Origin: Nocardia anocheti
Lineage (GTDB): Bacteria > Actinomycetota > Actinomycetes > Mycobacteriales > Mycobacteriaceae
Direction: 5' to 3'
NCBI RefSeq assembly: GCF_029675105.1
Contig: NZ_JAQQFV010000010.1
Coordinates: forward strand, 124,001 to 188,000
Length of the DNA: 64,000 nucleotides
Numbering within the stretch: position 1 is the stretch's first letter; each line of letters opens with the position of its first letter. Below are positions 8,766 through 16,329 of the stretch, piece by piece. A model generated the notes under the pieces. The model was not told the origin of the DNA. It worked only from the letters and a program-made list of their open reading frames with translations, and searched no databases. Position numbers and translations under genes: made by a program.

Positions 8766-10594
8766 GGCCGACCTCCCCGACCCGCCGTGGCGCGCGCGTT
8801 GTTCATGGTTGCCCTCCACATGCTCTGATAGGTGCCCGTCGCCGCCACGAGTTCGGTGTGCCCGCCGACCTGGGTGATCCGGCCGGATTCGACCATCACG
8901 ATCTGATCGGCGGCGGCGATCGAACGCAGATGGTGGGCGATGGAGACCACCGTGCGGTCCCGCGCCACCACGGCCAGCGCCTCGTGGATGGCGGCGGCCG
9001 ACTCGGGATCGACATTGGCGGTGGGTTCGTCGAGAACGAGCACGGCCGGGTCGGTGACGACGGCGCGGGCCAACGCGAGGCGTTGGCGTTCCCCCGAGGA
9101 CAAGCCGATGTCGCCGCCCACGACGGTGTCGTAGCCGTCGGGCAGCGCGCGGATCCGCTCGTCGATCCGGGCGATGCGGGCCGCGGCGACCACGTCGTCG
9201 AGCGAGGCATCCGGGCGCGCGAGTCGGATGTTGTCGGCCACGGTGGTGCGCAGCAGGATCGCGCGCTGGGGCAGCACGGTGATCCGGCGATTCAGCTCGG
9301 CCGGGTCGATCTCGCGAACGTCGACACCGCCCAGGCGCACCGAGCCGGAGCTGACGTCGTGATGACGCGCGATCACCGCCGCGAGCGTGGACTTGCCCGA
9401 CCCGGACGGGCCGACCACCGCGGTGAAGGAGCCCTCCGGGATGTCGAGCGTGACGTGTTCGAGCACGGTGTCGTCGGCGTAGGCGAAGCGCACGTCCACC
9501 AAGGAGATCGTGTTGTCAGCGGGCATGCGTGGCCGTTCGGGCACCGGCAGCGGCGGCTCGGCGAGGAATCCGGCGATGCTGGTGGCGGCGTTGGCGGCCC
9601 CGACGACACCCCAGCGCGACAGGGTGATCGCGGCGGGCGCGGCGGCCAGCAGCGGCGCGCCGATGACGAACGGCACCAGATCGGCGGGAGCGAGGGTGCC
9701 CGCGCGCAGCAGCGGGTAGCCGATGCCCAGGACCACCAGCAGTGTCAACACCGGGTCGACGAGCGCGCCGACCCTGGTGCCACGGGTCTCCTGCTCGCGA
9801 TGGGATTCGACGATCACCCGGTGCAGTCGCGCGTGCGCCCTCAGCAATCGGGAGGGGGTGGCGCCCAGCGCCGCCCCGAGTCGCAAGGTGACCGCGTCAC
9901 GCAGTTCCTCGTGCGCCGCGGCCCGCAGTTCCGCGATGGCCGGTCCCTGCTCGGCGTGGTAGGCCATGGCCCGCTGGTAGATGCCCTGCTGCAGCACGTA
10001 ATAGGTGGCGGTGGGCACCGCGACGGCGAGCGCGAGACGCCAGTCGATCAGCAGCAGCCACATCCACACCGCGGCCGGTGCCACCGACGCCTGCAGCAAC
10101 TCCATCCGCCCGTGGGCGACCGCGCTGTGCAGCGTCTCCACCTCGTCGCCGAGCACCGTGAGCGCCTTCTTCGACGCGTCGGAGGTGAACCAGCCCACCG
10201 GGAGTCGGGAGATGTGCTCGGCGGCCAGCGCGCGGATGTGTCGGCGGACCCGCAGATCGGCGACATGGGTCAGGTAGTAGGCCAGCGAGGTCGCCAGGAA
10301 CCCGGCGACGACGGCCACGCAGACGATCGCGATCCCGGTGACGATCGCCGTGCGCGGATCATGGTCGGGGTCCCGATAGGCGTCGTAGGCGGCACGAGCG
10401 ATGAGCCAGACACCGCCGAGCGTGGCGACGGTCAGCGCCGACGCGGCGATCTGGATGATCGTCGCGGCCCGCAGCAGCATCGTCGCGGGCGCGGTGTAGC
10501 GGCGCAGCGCGGTCTTGTCGACCGACGGGACCGCGTCGATCCGTCGCAACCGTGCCGCCGCCGCGCGCGCCGATCCGAGGACAGTGTTGTGCAT
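8762..10594 (-). CDS. ABC transporter half-molecule, TMD-NBD (IrtA-like partner)
   Basis: A 610-residue exporter-fold ABC half-transporter with a basic N-terminal extension of about 45 residues, a six-helix membrane domain, and an NBD with Walker A GPSGSGKST, signature LSSGERQR and Walker B VLVLDEPTANVD. The start was set at ATG 10594, which has an AAGG ribosome-site-like stretch 12 nt upstream. A longer open frame to 10828 runs into the divergent TetR gene and was not used. It is the first gene of the pair and starts only 58 nt from the TetR start, so the two directions share a promoter region. Confidence 0.82.
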   Translation of the reverse strand: MHNTVLGSARAAAARLRRIDAVPSVDKTALRRYTAPATMLLRAATIIQIAASALTVATLGGVWLIARAAYDAYRDPDHDPRTAIVTGIAIVCVAVVAGFLATSLAYYLTHVADLRVRRHIRALAAEHISRLPVGWFTSDASKKALTVLGDEVETLHSAVAHGRMELLQASVAPAAVWMWLLLIDWRLALAVAVPTATYYVLQQGIYQRAMAYHAEQGPAIAELRAAAHEELRDAVTLRLGAALGATPSRLLRAHARLHRVIVESHREQETRGTRVGALVDPVLTLLVVLGIGYPLLRAGTLAPADLVPFVIGAPLLAAAPAAITLSRWGVVGAANAATSIAGFLAEPPLPVPERPRMPADNTISLVDVRFAYADDTVLEHVTLDIPEGSFTAVVGPSGSGKSTLAAVIARHHDVSSGSVRLGGVDVREIDPAELNRRITVLPQRAILLRTTVADNIRLARPDASLDDVVAAARIARIDERIRALPDGYDTVVGGDIGLSSGERQRLALARAVVTDPAVLVLDEPTANVDPESAAAIHEALAVVARDRTVVSIAHHLRSIAAADQIVMVESGRITQVGGHTELVAATGTYQSMWRATMNNARATAGRGGRP

Positions 10595-10652
10595 GGCAGT
10601 TCGAGGACCTTGTCTGTGCGGACCGGGTGCGCCGTGGCGATACGGTGGTGCG

Positions 10653-11309
10653 ATGGTTTCCGGGAGCGAGCGACAGTTCTCGCCACGATTGGGGCGGCGA
10701 CCGACCACATCGGTGGGCGACATCCTCGACGCCGCCGAACGGGTTGGCCTCGACCGACTCACCCGCGCTGCGGTGGCCCGCGATCTCGGTGTCTCCGACG
10801 CGACCATCCGCCACCACGTGCAGTCCATCGACCGCCTCTACGCGTTGGCGTGTGCCCGGGTGTTCGACGGCCTTCGCCTCGATGTGCCCGAGGAACCGTC
10901 CTGGCAGGGATACCTGCGGGTGTTGGCCGATCGGTTCGCGGAGCTGCTGAAACGGTATCCGGGCCTGGAGGACTACGTGCTGCGCGGACCGTACGAGCGC
11001 ACGACCCTCGGCGCGTTCGAGCGGATCATCGAGGAACTCATGCGGCGGGACCCACGCCTGGATCGCAAGGCGGCCCACATCCTCGGCTCGCGCCTGCTCA
11101 CCCTCACCGCCGCCCTGCGGCCGCCGCAACGCAACCGCTATCCGAACGGGAAGTATCCCCGCGCCGAACTGCACGCCGAACAGGTCGCCTGGACCATCGA
11201 GGCGTTCCTGATCGGCGCGGATCAGCTCATCACGGCCGGGCGCCTCCCCGAGGCCGTCCCGACGCCGGACGCGGCCTGGACCCATGCGGACGACGATTCT
11301 CACCCCTAG
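10653..11309 (+). CDS. TetR family transcriptional regulator
   Basis: A 218-residue regulator with an N-terminal helix-turn-helix of TetR type (about residues 18-62: GDILDAAERVGLDRLTRAA, VARDLGVSDATIRHHV) and an all-alpha ligand domain. The ATIRHHV recognition helix replaces the usual LYRHF. ATG 10653 was preferred to the upstream start at 10515, which would overlap the divergent transporter gene. Given the 58-nt divergent spacing it most likely controls the IrtAB-like pair and itself. No clear palindrome could be seen in the gap. Confidence 0.8.
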   Translation: MVSGSERQFSPRLGRRPTTSVGDILDAAERVGLDRLTRAAVARDLGVSDATIRHHVQSIDRLYALACARVFDGLRLDVPEEPSWQGYLRVLADRFAELLKRYPGLEDYVLRGPYERTTLGAFERIIEELMRRDPRLDRKAAHILGSRLLTLTAALRPPQRNRYPNGKYPRAELHAEQVAWTIEAFLIGADQLITAGRLPEAVPTPDAAWTHADDDSHP

Positions 11310-11312
11310 AAC

Positions 11313-11331
11313 ATAGGACACCCTTACCTAT
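11313..11331 (+). promoter_or_regulatory. IdeR/DtxR-type iron box upstream of siderophore importer
   Basis: The sequence ATAGGACACCCTTACCTAT matches 12 of 19 positions of the IdeR consensus, and the outer half-sites TAGG and CCTA are intact. It lies 20 nt before the GTG of the binding-protein gene, where it would cover the promoter or 5' end of the transcript. Confidence 0.65.
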
Positions 11332-11350
11332 TATTGCTAGGGTGGCAATC

Positions 11351-12319
11351 GTGTCGCTCCTCTCCCGCCCCAGATCCCTCGGCCTGATCCTGGCCGCCGC
11401 CCTCGGCCTGCTGGTCGTCACGGGTTGCTCGTCCGATTCCGATCAGAGCCCCGGCGGCGCCACCGCCGGGGCGTATCCGCTCACCGTCGCCACCGCCACC
11501 GGTGACACGACCATCGAGAAGAAGCCGGAACGCGTTGTCACGCTGGGCAATCCGGCCTTCGAGAACGTGCTCGCGCTCGGTGTCGACCCGGTCGGTGCCA
11601 GCGTGAACAACATCGAGAAACTGCCCTACCTCGCCGAGTACGCCGGACACGAGGCGATCAACGGCGAACTGGCCGACGTGTACGCCAACGAGATCAACTA
11701 CGAGGGCATCCTCGCGCTGACCCCCGATCTGATCGTCGCGCCCGCCTGGCCGCAGTTCAAGGACAAGGCCGTGGTCGCCAAACTCGAGCAGATCGCGCCC
11801 ACCCTGGTGTTCGACATGCAGGACGCCGCCAAGGACTGGCGGGTCGGGGTCCGGCAGGTCGCCCAGGCCTTCGACAAGGTCGACGAGGGGGAGAAACTGA
11901 TCACCGCCGCCGTCGACGCGTTCTCCACGGTGGGCGCTCGGCATCCCGGTCTCGCGGCGAAGCCGTATTCGTTCGGGCTCTACTACAACTCCGACATCAT
12001 GCTCGCCTCCGGCGGAAACATCCTGCGCCTGTTCGGCATGCGGCCCGCCACCGACCAGGCCGCGGTGGAGGACGCCGACGCGCGCACCGTCTACTCGGGC
12101 GAGACCGCCGGAGACGTCGACGGCGAGCTCGTGCTGCTGCTCCCGTCGCCGCGTACCGCGATCCCGCGGTTGGAAGCCGCACCGGCCTGGGCGGGCAACC
12201 TGTCCAAGCGGGTGGTGTGGCTCAGCGACGCGCAGGGCGAGGCGATCAACAACGCGGGCATCCTCGGCAAGACCTGGGCGCCCGGGGATCTCGACGCCAC
12301 CTTCGCCCGTCTTGGCTGA
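11351..12319 (+). CDS. Ferric-siderophore-binding lipoprotein (FecB-like)
   Basis: A 322-residue periplasmic-binding-protein-like lipoprotein. An N-terminal signal with lipobox LVVTGC gives a lipidated Cys about 25 residues in. The mature part has the siderophore-binding fold: ERVVTLGNPAFENVLALGV near the start, LALTPDLIVAP, and the long central helix region typical of the FepB/FhuD class. GTG 11351 was chosen because AGGGTGG lies 5 nt upstream. It is anchored outside the membrane and delivers iron-loaded siderophore to the permease pair encoded directly downstream. The iron box upstream suggests induction under iron starvation. Confidence 0.88.
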   Translation: MSLLSRPRSLGLILAAALGLLVVTGCSSDSDQSPGGATAGAYPLTVATATGDTTIEKKPERVVTLGNPAFENVLALGVDPVGASVNNIEKLPYLAEYAGHEAINGELADVYANEINYEGILALTPDLIVAPAWPQFKDKAVVAKLEQIAPTLVFDMQDAAKDWRVGVRQVAQAFDKVDEGEKLITAAVDAFSTVGARHPGLAAKPYSFGLYYNSDIMLASGGNILRLFGMRPATDQAAVEDADARTVYSGETAGDVDGELVLLLPSPRTAIPRLEAAPAWAGNLSKRVVWLSDAQGEAINNAGILGKTWAPGDLDATFARLG

Positions 12320-13373
12320 TCGCTACGGCCGCACCACTTCGCAGACCGTCGCTGTCGTCGCACCCCGGCGACAGCGACGGTCTGCCCGTCGTCGGCGAGG
12401 TGCCGCGCTGGGTGCGGTGGCGATCCTGTGTCTGCTGGTCAGCGTGAGCCTGTGTGTCGGCGCCCGCGGCATCGCGCCGGACACGGTCCTGGACGCGCTG
12501 CGCGGTGTCGGGTCGGGGGAGGACTTCCGGATCGTGCGGGATCTGCGGGTTCCACGCACGGTCGCCGGTGTGGCGGCCGGTCTCGGTCTCGGCGTCGCGG
12601 GCGCGATCATCCAGGCGCTGACCCGCAATCCGCTCGCCGATCCGGGACTGCTTGGCGTGAACGCCGGTGCGGCGGTGGCGGTCACGCTCGCCGTCGGCGT
12701 CTTCGGATCGACCGCGCCGACGGCGTACGTGTGGTTCGCCCTCGGCGGGGCCGGGCTGATCGCCGCGCTGGTGTACGTCCTCGGATCCGCGGGACGCGGC
12801 GTGGATCCGGTGCGGCTCGTCCTGGCAGGCGTCGCGCTGGCCGCGGTCCTCGGCGGCATCGTCACCGCGATCACCCTGCTGAACCCGGACGCGTTCGCGC
12901 AGATGCGGGCCTGGAACGCGGGCACGCTGGTGGGTCGCGATCTCGGCGTGCTGCGCGCCACGGCGCCGTTTCTCGGCCTCGGCATCCTGGTCGCACTGCT
13001 GCTCGGTCCCGCGCTGAGCGCGCTGGCACTCGGTGACGACGCCGCCGCCGGTCTCGGCGCGTCGGTGCGGCGCACCCGGGCCCTGTCGATCGCCGCCATC
13101 ACGTTGCTGGCCGGTGCCGCGACCGCGATCGCCGGACCGATCGTGTTCGTCGGGCTCATGATTCCGCACGCGGCACGCTGGCTGGTCGGTACCGATCAGC
13201 GCTGGATCCTGCTGCTCAGCGGACTGCTCGCGCCCTCGTTGCTGCTGCTGGCCGACGTCGTCGGGCGGCTGGTGATGCGGCCCGCCGAGGTGCCCGTCGG
13301 CATCGTCACCGCGGTGCTGGGCGGCCCGATGCTGATGATGCTGGCGCGTCGACGCACGGCGGTGGGCCGGTGA
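12312..13373 (+). CDS. Ferric-siderophore ABC permease (FecCD family), subunit 1
   Basis: A 353-residue BtuC/FecC-type permease with about nine to ten helices. Family marks include RVPRTVAGVAAGLGLGVAGA, QALTRNPLADPGLLGVNAGA, and near the C-terminus AIAGPIVFVGLMIPHAARWL. The open frame begins with TTG 12312, overlapping the binding-protein stop. An alternative in-frame GTG at 12417 begins right at TM1 and would leave the large hairpin at 12341-12385 untranslated, so the start is uncertain. It pairs with the next gene to form the channel. Confidence 0.87.
   Translation: MADRYGRTTSQTVAVVAPRRQRRSARRRRGAALGAVAILCLLVSVSLCVGARGIAPDTVLDALRGVGSGEDFRIVRDLRVPRTVAGVAAGLGLGVAGAIIQALTRNPLADPGLLGVNAGAAVAVTLAVGVFGSTAPTAYVWFALGGAGLIAALVYVLGSAGRGVDPVRLVLAGVALAAVLGGIVTAITLLNPDAFAQMRAWNAGTLVGRDLGVLRATAPFLGLGILVALLLGPALSALALGDDAAAGLGASVRRTRALSIAAITLLAGAATAIAGPIVFVGLMIPHAARWLVGTDQRWILLLSGLLAPSLLLLADVVGRLVMRPAEVPVGIVTAVLGGPMLMMLARRRTAVGR
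12341..12385 (+). promoter_or_regulatory. Long perfect hairpin at the lipoprotein-permease junction
   Basis: Two 17-nt arms, GCAGACCGTCGCTGTCG and its exact complement, flank an 11-nt loop (12358-12368). There is no T-tract, so it is not a classical terminator. It begins 22 nt after the stop of the binding-protein gene. A stable structure here could protect the upstream message or slow permease expression, giving more binding protein than permease, as seen with processed hairpins in other binding-protein operons. Confidence 0.75.
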
Positions 13374-14401
13374 AATCGGCGGCGCCCCCGCGCATCGGCC
13401 CGCGCCGCCGGGCGATTCGGCCTCGGCCGGTCGCGGTGTGCCTGTCGCTCGCCGTCGTCGTGGCCGGAGTCTGCGTGGTGACGCTCGGCACCGGCGACAT
13501 CACGCTGTCGCCCACCGAGGTGCTGGCGGCACTGCTCGGCGGTGGTGGGCGCACCGATCGGATCGTGGTGCTCGACTGGCGACTCCCACGGGTGCTGGCC
13601 GCGCTCACCTTCGGCGCCGCGCTGGCACTGAGCGGCGCGATCTTCCAATCGCTGACCCGTAACCCGCTGGCCAGCCCCGATATCCTCGGGTTCTCCGCGG
13701 GTTCCTACACCGGCGCGCTCATCGTCATCATCGTCTTCTCCGGTGGTCACACCGAGGTCGCGGCGGGCGCGTTGCTCGGCGGCCTGCTCGCCGCCGCGCT
13801 CGTCTACACGCTCAGCGTCCGATCCGGACTGCGGGGCTTCCGGCTGATCGTGGTCGGCATCGCGCTGGCGGCGAGCCTGGGCGCGCTCAATACCTGGATG
13901 GTGTTGCGCGCCGATATCGAGGTCGCCGTGACGGCCGCGGCCTGGGAGGCGGGTTCGCTGAGTACGGTCACCCGGGAGCGGATCGTGCCCGCGATGATCG
14001 TGATCGCGGTCCTGCTCGTGGTGCTCCGGCTGCTCGCGCCGCTGCTGCGCCACCTCGAACTCGGCGACGACGCGGCCCGCGCGCTGGGGCTGCGCGTCGA
14101 ACCGGCCAAACTGGCACTGGTGGTCGTCGGGGTCGCTCTCATCGCGATCGTCACGGCCGTGGCCGGACCGATCGCCTTCGTCGCGCTCGCGGCACCCCAC
14201 ATCGCCCGGCTGCTGGTACGCGGCCACGCCCTGCTGCTGACCGCCACCGCGCTCACCGGCTCGCTGCTGCTCACCGTCGCCGACCTCGCCGCCCAGCACC
14301 TGTGGCGGACCCCGCTGCCGGTCGGCGTCGCCACGGTCGTCCTCGGTGGCGGATACCTGGTATGGCTGCTCCTGCACGAGATCTGGAGAACCCGATCATG
14401 A
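13370..14401 (+). CDS. Ferric-siderophore ABC permease (FecCD family), subunit 2
   Basis: A 343-residue FecCD-type permease, clearly homologous to the gene before it: DWRLPRVLAALTFGAALALSGA, QSLTRNPLASPDILGFSAGS, and VAGPIAFVALAAPHIARLL. The GTG start overlaps the previous stop (GTGA), and its own stop overlaps the ATPase ATG. The basic N-terminus (about 20 residues rich in Arg and Pro) should be cytoplasmic. With subunit 1 it forms the heterodimeric channel for ferric siderophore. Confidence 0.88.
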   Translation: MKSAAPPRIGPRRRAIRPRPVAVCLSLAVVVAGVCVVTLGTGDITLSPTEVLAALLGGGGRTDRIVVLDWRLPRVLAALTFGAALALSGAIFQSLTRNPLASPDILGFSAGSYTGALIVIIVFSGGHTEVAAGALLGGLLAAALVYTLSVRSGLRGFRLIVVGIALAASLGALNTWMVLRADIEVAVTAAAWEAGSLSTVTRERIVPAMIVIAVLLVVLRLLAPLLRHLELGDDAARALGLRVEPAKLALVVVGVALIAIVTAVAGPIAFVALAAPHIARLLVRGHALLLTATALTGSLLLTVADLAAQHLWRTPLPVGVATVVLGGGYLVWLLLHEIWRTRS

Positions 14402-15207
14402 CCACCGACCGACGCCTGCACGTCGACGCGGCGACCCTGGCCTACGACCGCCGCGTCATCACGCGTGAACTCTCCCTGTCCGTTCCCGACGGCTCGTTCA
14501 CGGTCATCATCGGCCCGAACGGGTGCGGGAAGTCGACGCTGCTGCGCGCGCTCGCGCGACTGTTGTCCCCCTCCGACGGCGCGGTCCTGCTCGACGGCCG
14601 CACCGTCCAGTCCTACCCGGCCAAGGAGTTCGCCCGCACCGTCGGCTTCCTGCCGCAATCCGTCACCTCCCCCGACAACATCACCGTCGCCGATCTGGTG
14701 GCCCGCGGCCGCTTTCCACACCAGGGCCCGCTGCACCGCTGGACGCCTCGTGACGAAGACGCGCTCTGGGCGGCCATGGCGGCCACCCGCACCGACGAAC
14801 TCGCCGATCGACCGGTGGACGAGCTGTCCGGTGGTCAGCGCCAACGGGTCTGGATCGCGATGGCGCTCGCGCAGCAGACCCCGATCCTGCTCCTGGACGA
14901 GCCGACGACCTTCCTCGACATCGCCTTCCAGCTCGAGGTCCTCGACCTGCTCCACGAACTACGCGAGCGGGGCCGGACCATCGTGGCCGTGCTGCACGAG
15001 CCCAATCACGCCGCCCAGTACGCCTCGCACCTCATCGCCATGGCCGACGGACAGGTCGTCGCCGAGGGCGATCCGCGCACGATCATCACCAGCGAACTCG
15101 TCCGCCGCGTCTTCGGAATCGAGAGCACGGTCCTCGACGACCCCGTCACCGGAACCCCGCTCGTGATTCCCCGTGGCCGCCGCGATCGGGCGCTCGAGGC
15201 CCAGTAG
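14398..15207 (+). CDS. Ferric-siderophore ABC importer ATPase (FecE-like)
   Basis: A 269-residue ATPase: Walker A GPNGCGKSTL (about 40-49), Q-loop LPQSV, signature LSGGQRQRVWIAMALAQQ, Walker B ILLLDEPTTFLDI and the H-loop VLHEPNH. The TTFLDIA form and the length are typical of the FecE/FepC class. ATG 14398 overlaps the permease stop (ATGA). It completes a one-operon binding protein, permease, permease, ATPase importer. Its stop abuts the palindrome that controls the next gene. Confidence 0.9.
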   Translation: MTTDRRLHVDAATLAYDRRVITRELSLSVPDGSFTVIIGPNGCGKSTLLRALARLLSPSDGAVLLDGRTVQSYPAKEFARTVGFLPQSVTSPDNITVADLVARGRFPHQGPLHRWTPRDEDALWAAMAATRTDELADRPVDELSGGQRQRVWIAMALAQQTPILLLDEPTTFLDIAFQLEVLDLLHELRERGRTIVAVLHEPNHAAQYASHLIAMADGQVVAEGDPRTIITSELVRRVFGIESTVLDDPVTGTPLVIPRGRRDRALEAQ

Positions 15208-15234
15208 TTAGTGCACTAACTGTTAGTGTAATAA
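15207..15234 (+). promoter_or_regulatory. Palindromic operator of the MarR-like regulator
   Basis: GTTAGTGCACTAAC (15207-15220) is a perfect 14-bp palindrome. A second, weaker copy TTAGTGTAATAA (15223-15234) follows 15 bp later on the same helix register. It sits 24 nt upstream of the regulator start and contains the AT-rich promoter of the operon, which fits autoregulation. Confidence 0.75.
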
Positions 15235-15257
15235 TCATCTGGACGAGGGAGGTGGAC

Positions 15258-15719
15258 ATGCGAGAGATCGACGACCCGCTGCGGCTGGACCGGCAGGTGT
15301 GCTTCGCGTTGGCGGTGGCCAACCGCTCGGTGCTCGCGGTGTACCGGCCGTTGCTCGATCCGCTGGGACTCACCCATCCGCAATATCTGGTGATGCTCGC
15401 GCTGTGGGGTGAGGCGCCGATGTCGGTGAAGGCCGTCGCCGAGTCGATCCAGCTGGACTCGGCCACCCTCTCGCCGCTGCTCAAACGCCTCGAGGCGGCC
15501 GGGCTCATCACCCGGCGTCGCGACCCCGGCGACGAGCGCAGCCTGCTCATCGACCTCACCGTCGAAGGTCGCGCGCTGCGCGCCGAAGCGGAGAAGATTC
15601 CGCCCGCGGTGGTCGAGCGGCTCGGGGTGAGCCTGGCGGATCTGGAAGAACTGCGTGACGTGCTCGGCCGGGTGAACGCGGCCGCCCGACGCGCGTGCGA
15701 GACGAGGGAGACGATATGA
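15258..15719 (+). CDS. MarR family regulator, OhrR-like
   Basis: A 153-residue winged-helix regulator. LDRQVCFALAVANRSVLAVYRPLL near the N-terminus matches the OhrR pattern, in which this Cys senses organic hydroperoxides; here the Cys is at about residue 15. The winged helix spans about 45-100 (QYLVMLALWG, AESIQLDSATLSPLLKRLEAAGLI, RRRDPGDERSLLI). ATG 15258 has AGGGAGG 5 nt upstream, better than GTG 15252. No ohr gene is adjacent, so the regulated target may only be itself and the following membrane protein, with which it overlaps by 4 nt. Confidence 0.85.
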   Translation: MREIDDPLRLDRQVCFALAVANRSVLAVYRPLLDPLGLTHPQYLVMLALWGEAPMSVKAVAESIQLDSATLSPLLKRLEAAGLITRRRDPGDERSLLIDLTVEGRALRAEAEKIPPAVVERLGVSLADLEELRDVLGRVNAAARRACETRETI

Positions 15720-16093
15720 CCGGCACGACGCCCGGCGCCTGGCAGCGACTGCGCTACGTCTTCGGTGGCACCCTGCCCCCGTCGATGTCGGACTGGGTAC
15801 TTCAGGACCTCACCGGCCCCGGCGCGACGCGGCGCTACCTGATGCGGTTCCTGTTGCCGGTGCTGCCGGTGCTGTGTCTGTTCCTGCTGACTCCCGGCCC
15901 GCTGTGGATCGGGCTGTCGATGATGGCGCTGCTGTACCTGCCGCTGGTGTATTTCACCGTGGCCCTGGTCTACGTGTACCGCAGGCACCGCCTGGTCAGC
16001 CATGGTTTCGACCCCGAACTCGCTCGGGCTTCCCAACTCCGCCGCGCCGACGCCGACCGCATCGCCTACGAGAGCCGCCACCAGCGCGGCTGA
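15716..16093 (+). CDS. DUF5313-like membrane protein
   Basis: A 125-residue protein with two adjacent hydrophobic segments (FLLPVLPVLCLFLLTPG and the segment starting SMMALLYLPLVYFTVALV), a conserved N-terminal WQRLRYVFGGTLPPSMSDWVL segment and a basic C-terminal tail. This layout matches the DUF5313 proteins of mycobacteria and nocardiae, whose role is unknown. The ATG overlaps the MarR stop (ATGA), so it is probably controlled by that regulator. Confidence 0.75.
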   Translation: MTGTTPGAWQRLRYVFGGTLPPSMSDWVLQDLTGPGATRRYLMRFLLPVLPVLCLFLLTPGPLWIGLSMMALLYLPLVYFTVALVYVYRRHRLVSHGFDPELARASQLRRADADRIAYESRHQRG

Positions 16094-16248
16094 CCCGCGC
16101 GCACCGCATCCGCCCACGCGGTCGTCGCAAGGCCCGGGTGCTCGTCGTCGTGCACAACCAGCCTGGCCGCGAACCGCTGTGACAGACCCGCCGTGCGGGT
16201 ACGGACTATGCTGACGCGTTGACGAGTGGACGGGCGGAGGATCTCCAG

Positions 16249-16329
16249 GTGGCCGAGGATCGGCGGAGTCGGCGGAGTCGCCGACTGCTGCGGCAGGCGT
16301 TCGTCGAACTGATACTCGAGCGCGTGGCG
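16249..16329 (+). pseudogene. TetR regulator N-terminal remnant fused to the lipase frame
   Basis: GTG 16249 follows a good GGAGG ribosome site (16236-16240) and opens a frame reading EDRRSRRSRRLLRQAFVELI, the typical first helix of a TetR regulator. After about 25 codons, where the recognition helix should begin, the frame passes straight into the lipase signal peptide. The rest of the TetR gene is missing. Confidence 0.6.

Noticed and set aside
8858..11340. A very long plus-strand frame running into the siderophore-binding protein
   Set aside because: Only the part from GTG 11351 has a signal peptide and family motifs; the upstream part is antisense to the ABC half-transporter.
12341..12385. 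The long hairpin as an intrinsic terminator
   Set aside because: It has no following T-tract and lies at the start of a gene that continues the operon.
79..15207. A complete nocobactin or mycobactin biosynthetic cluster
   Set aside because: No NRPS, PKS, salicylate synthase or lysine N-hydroxylase is visible; only transport and a short operon of unclear product are present.
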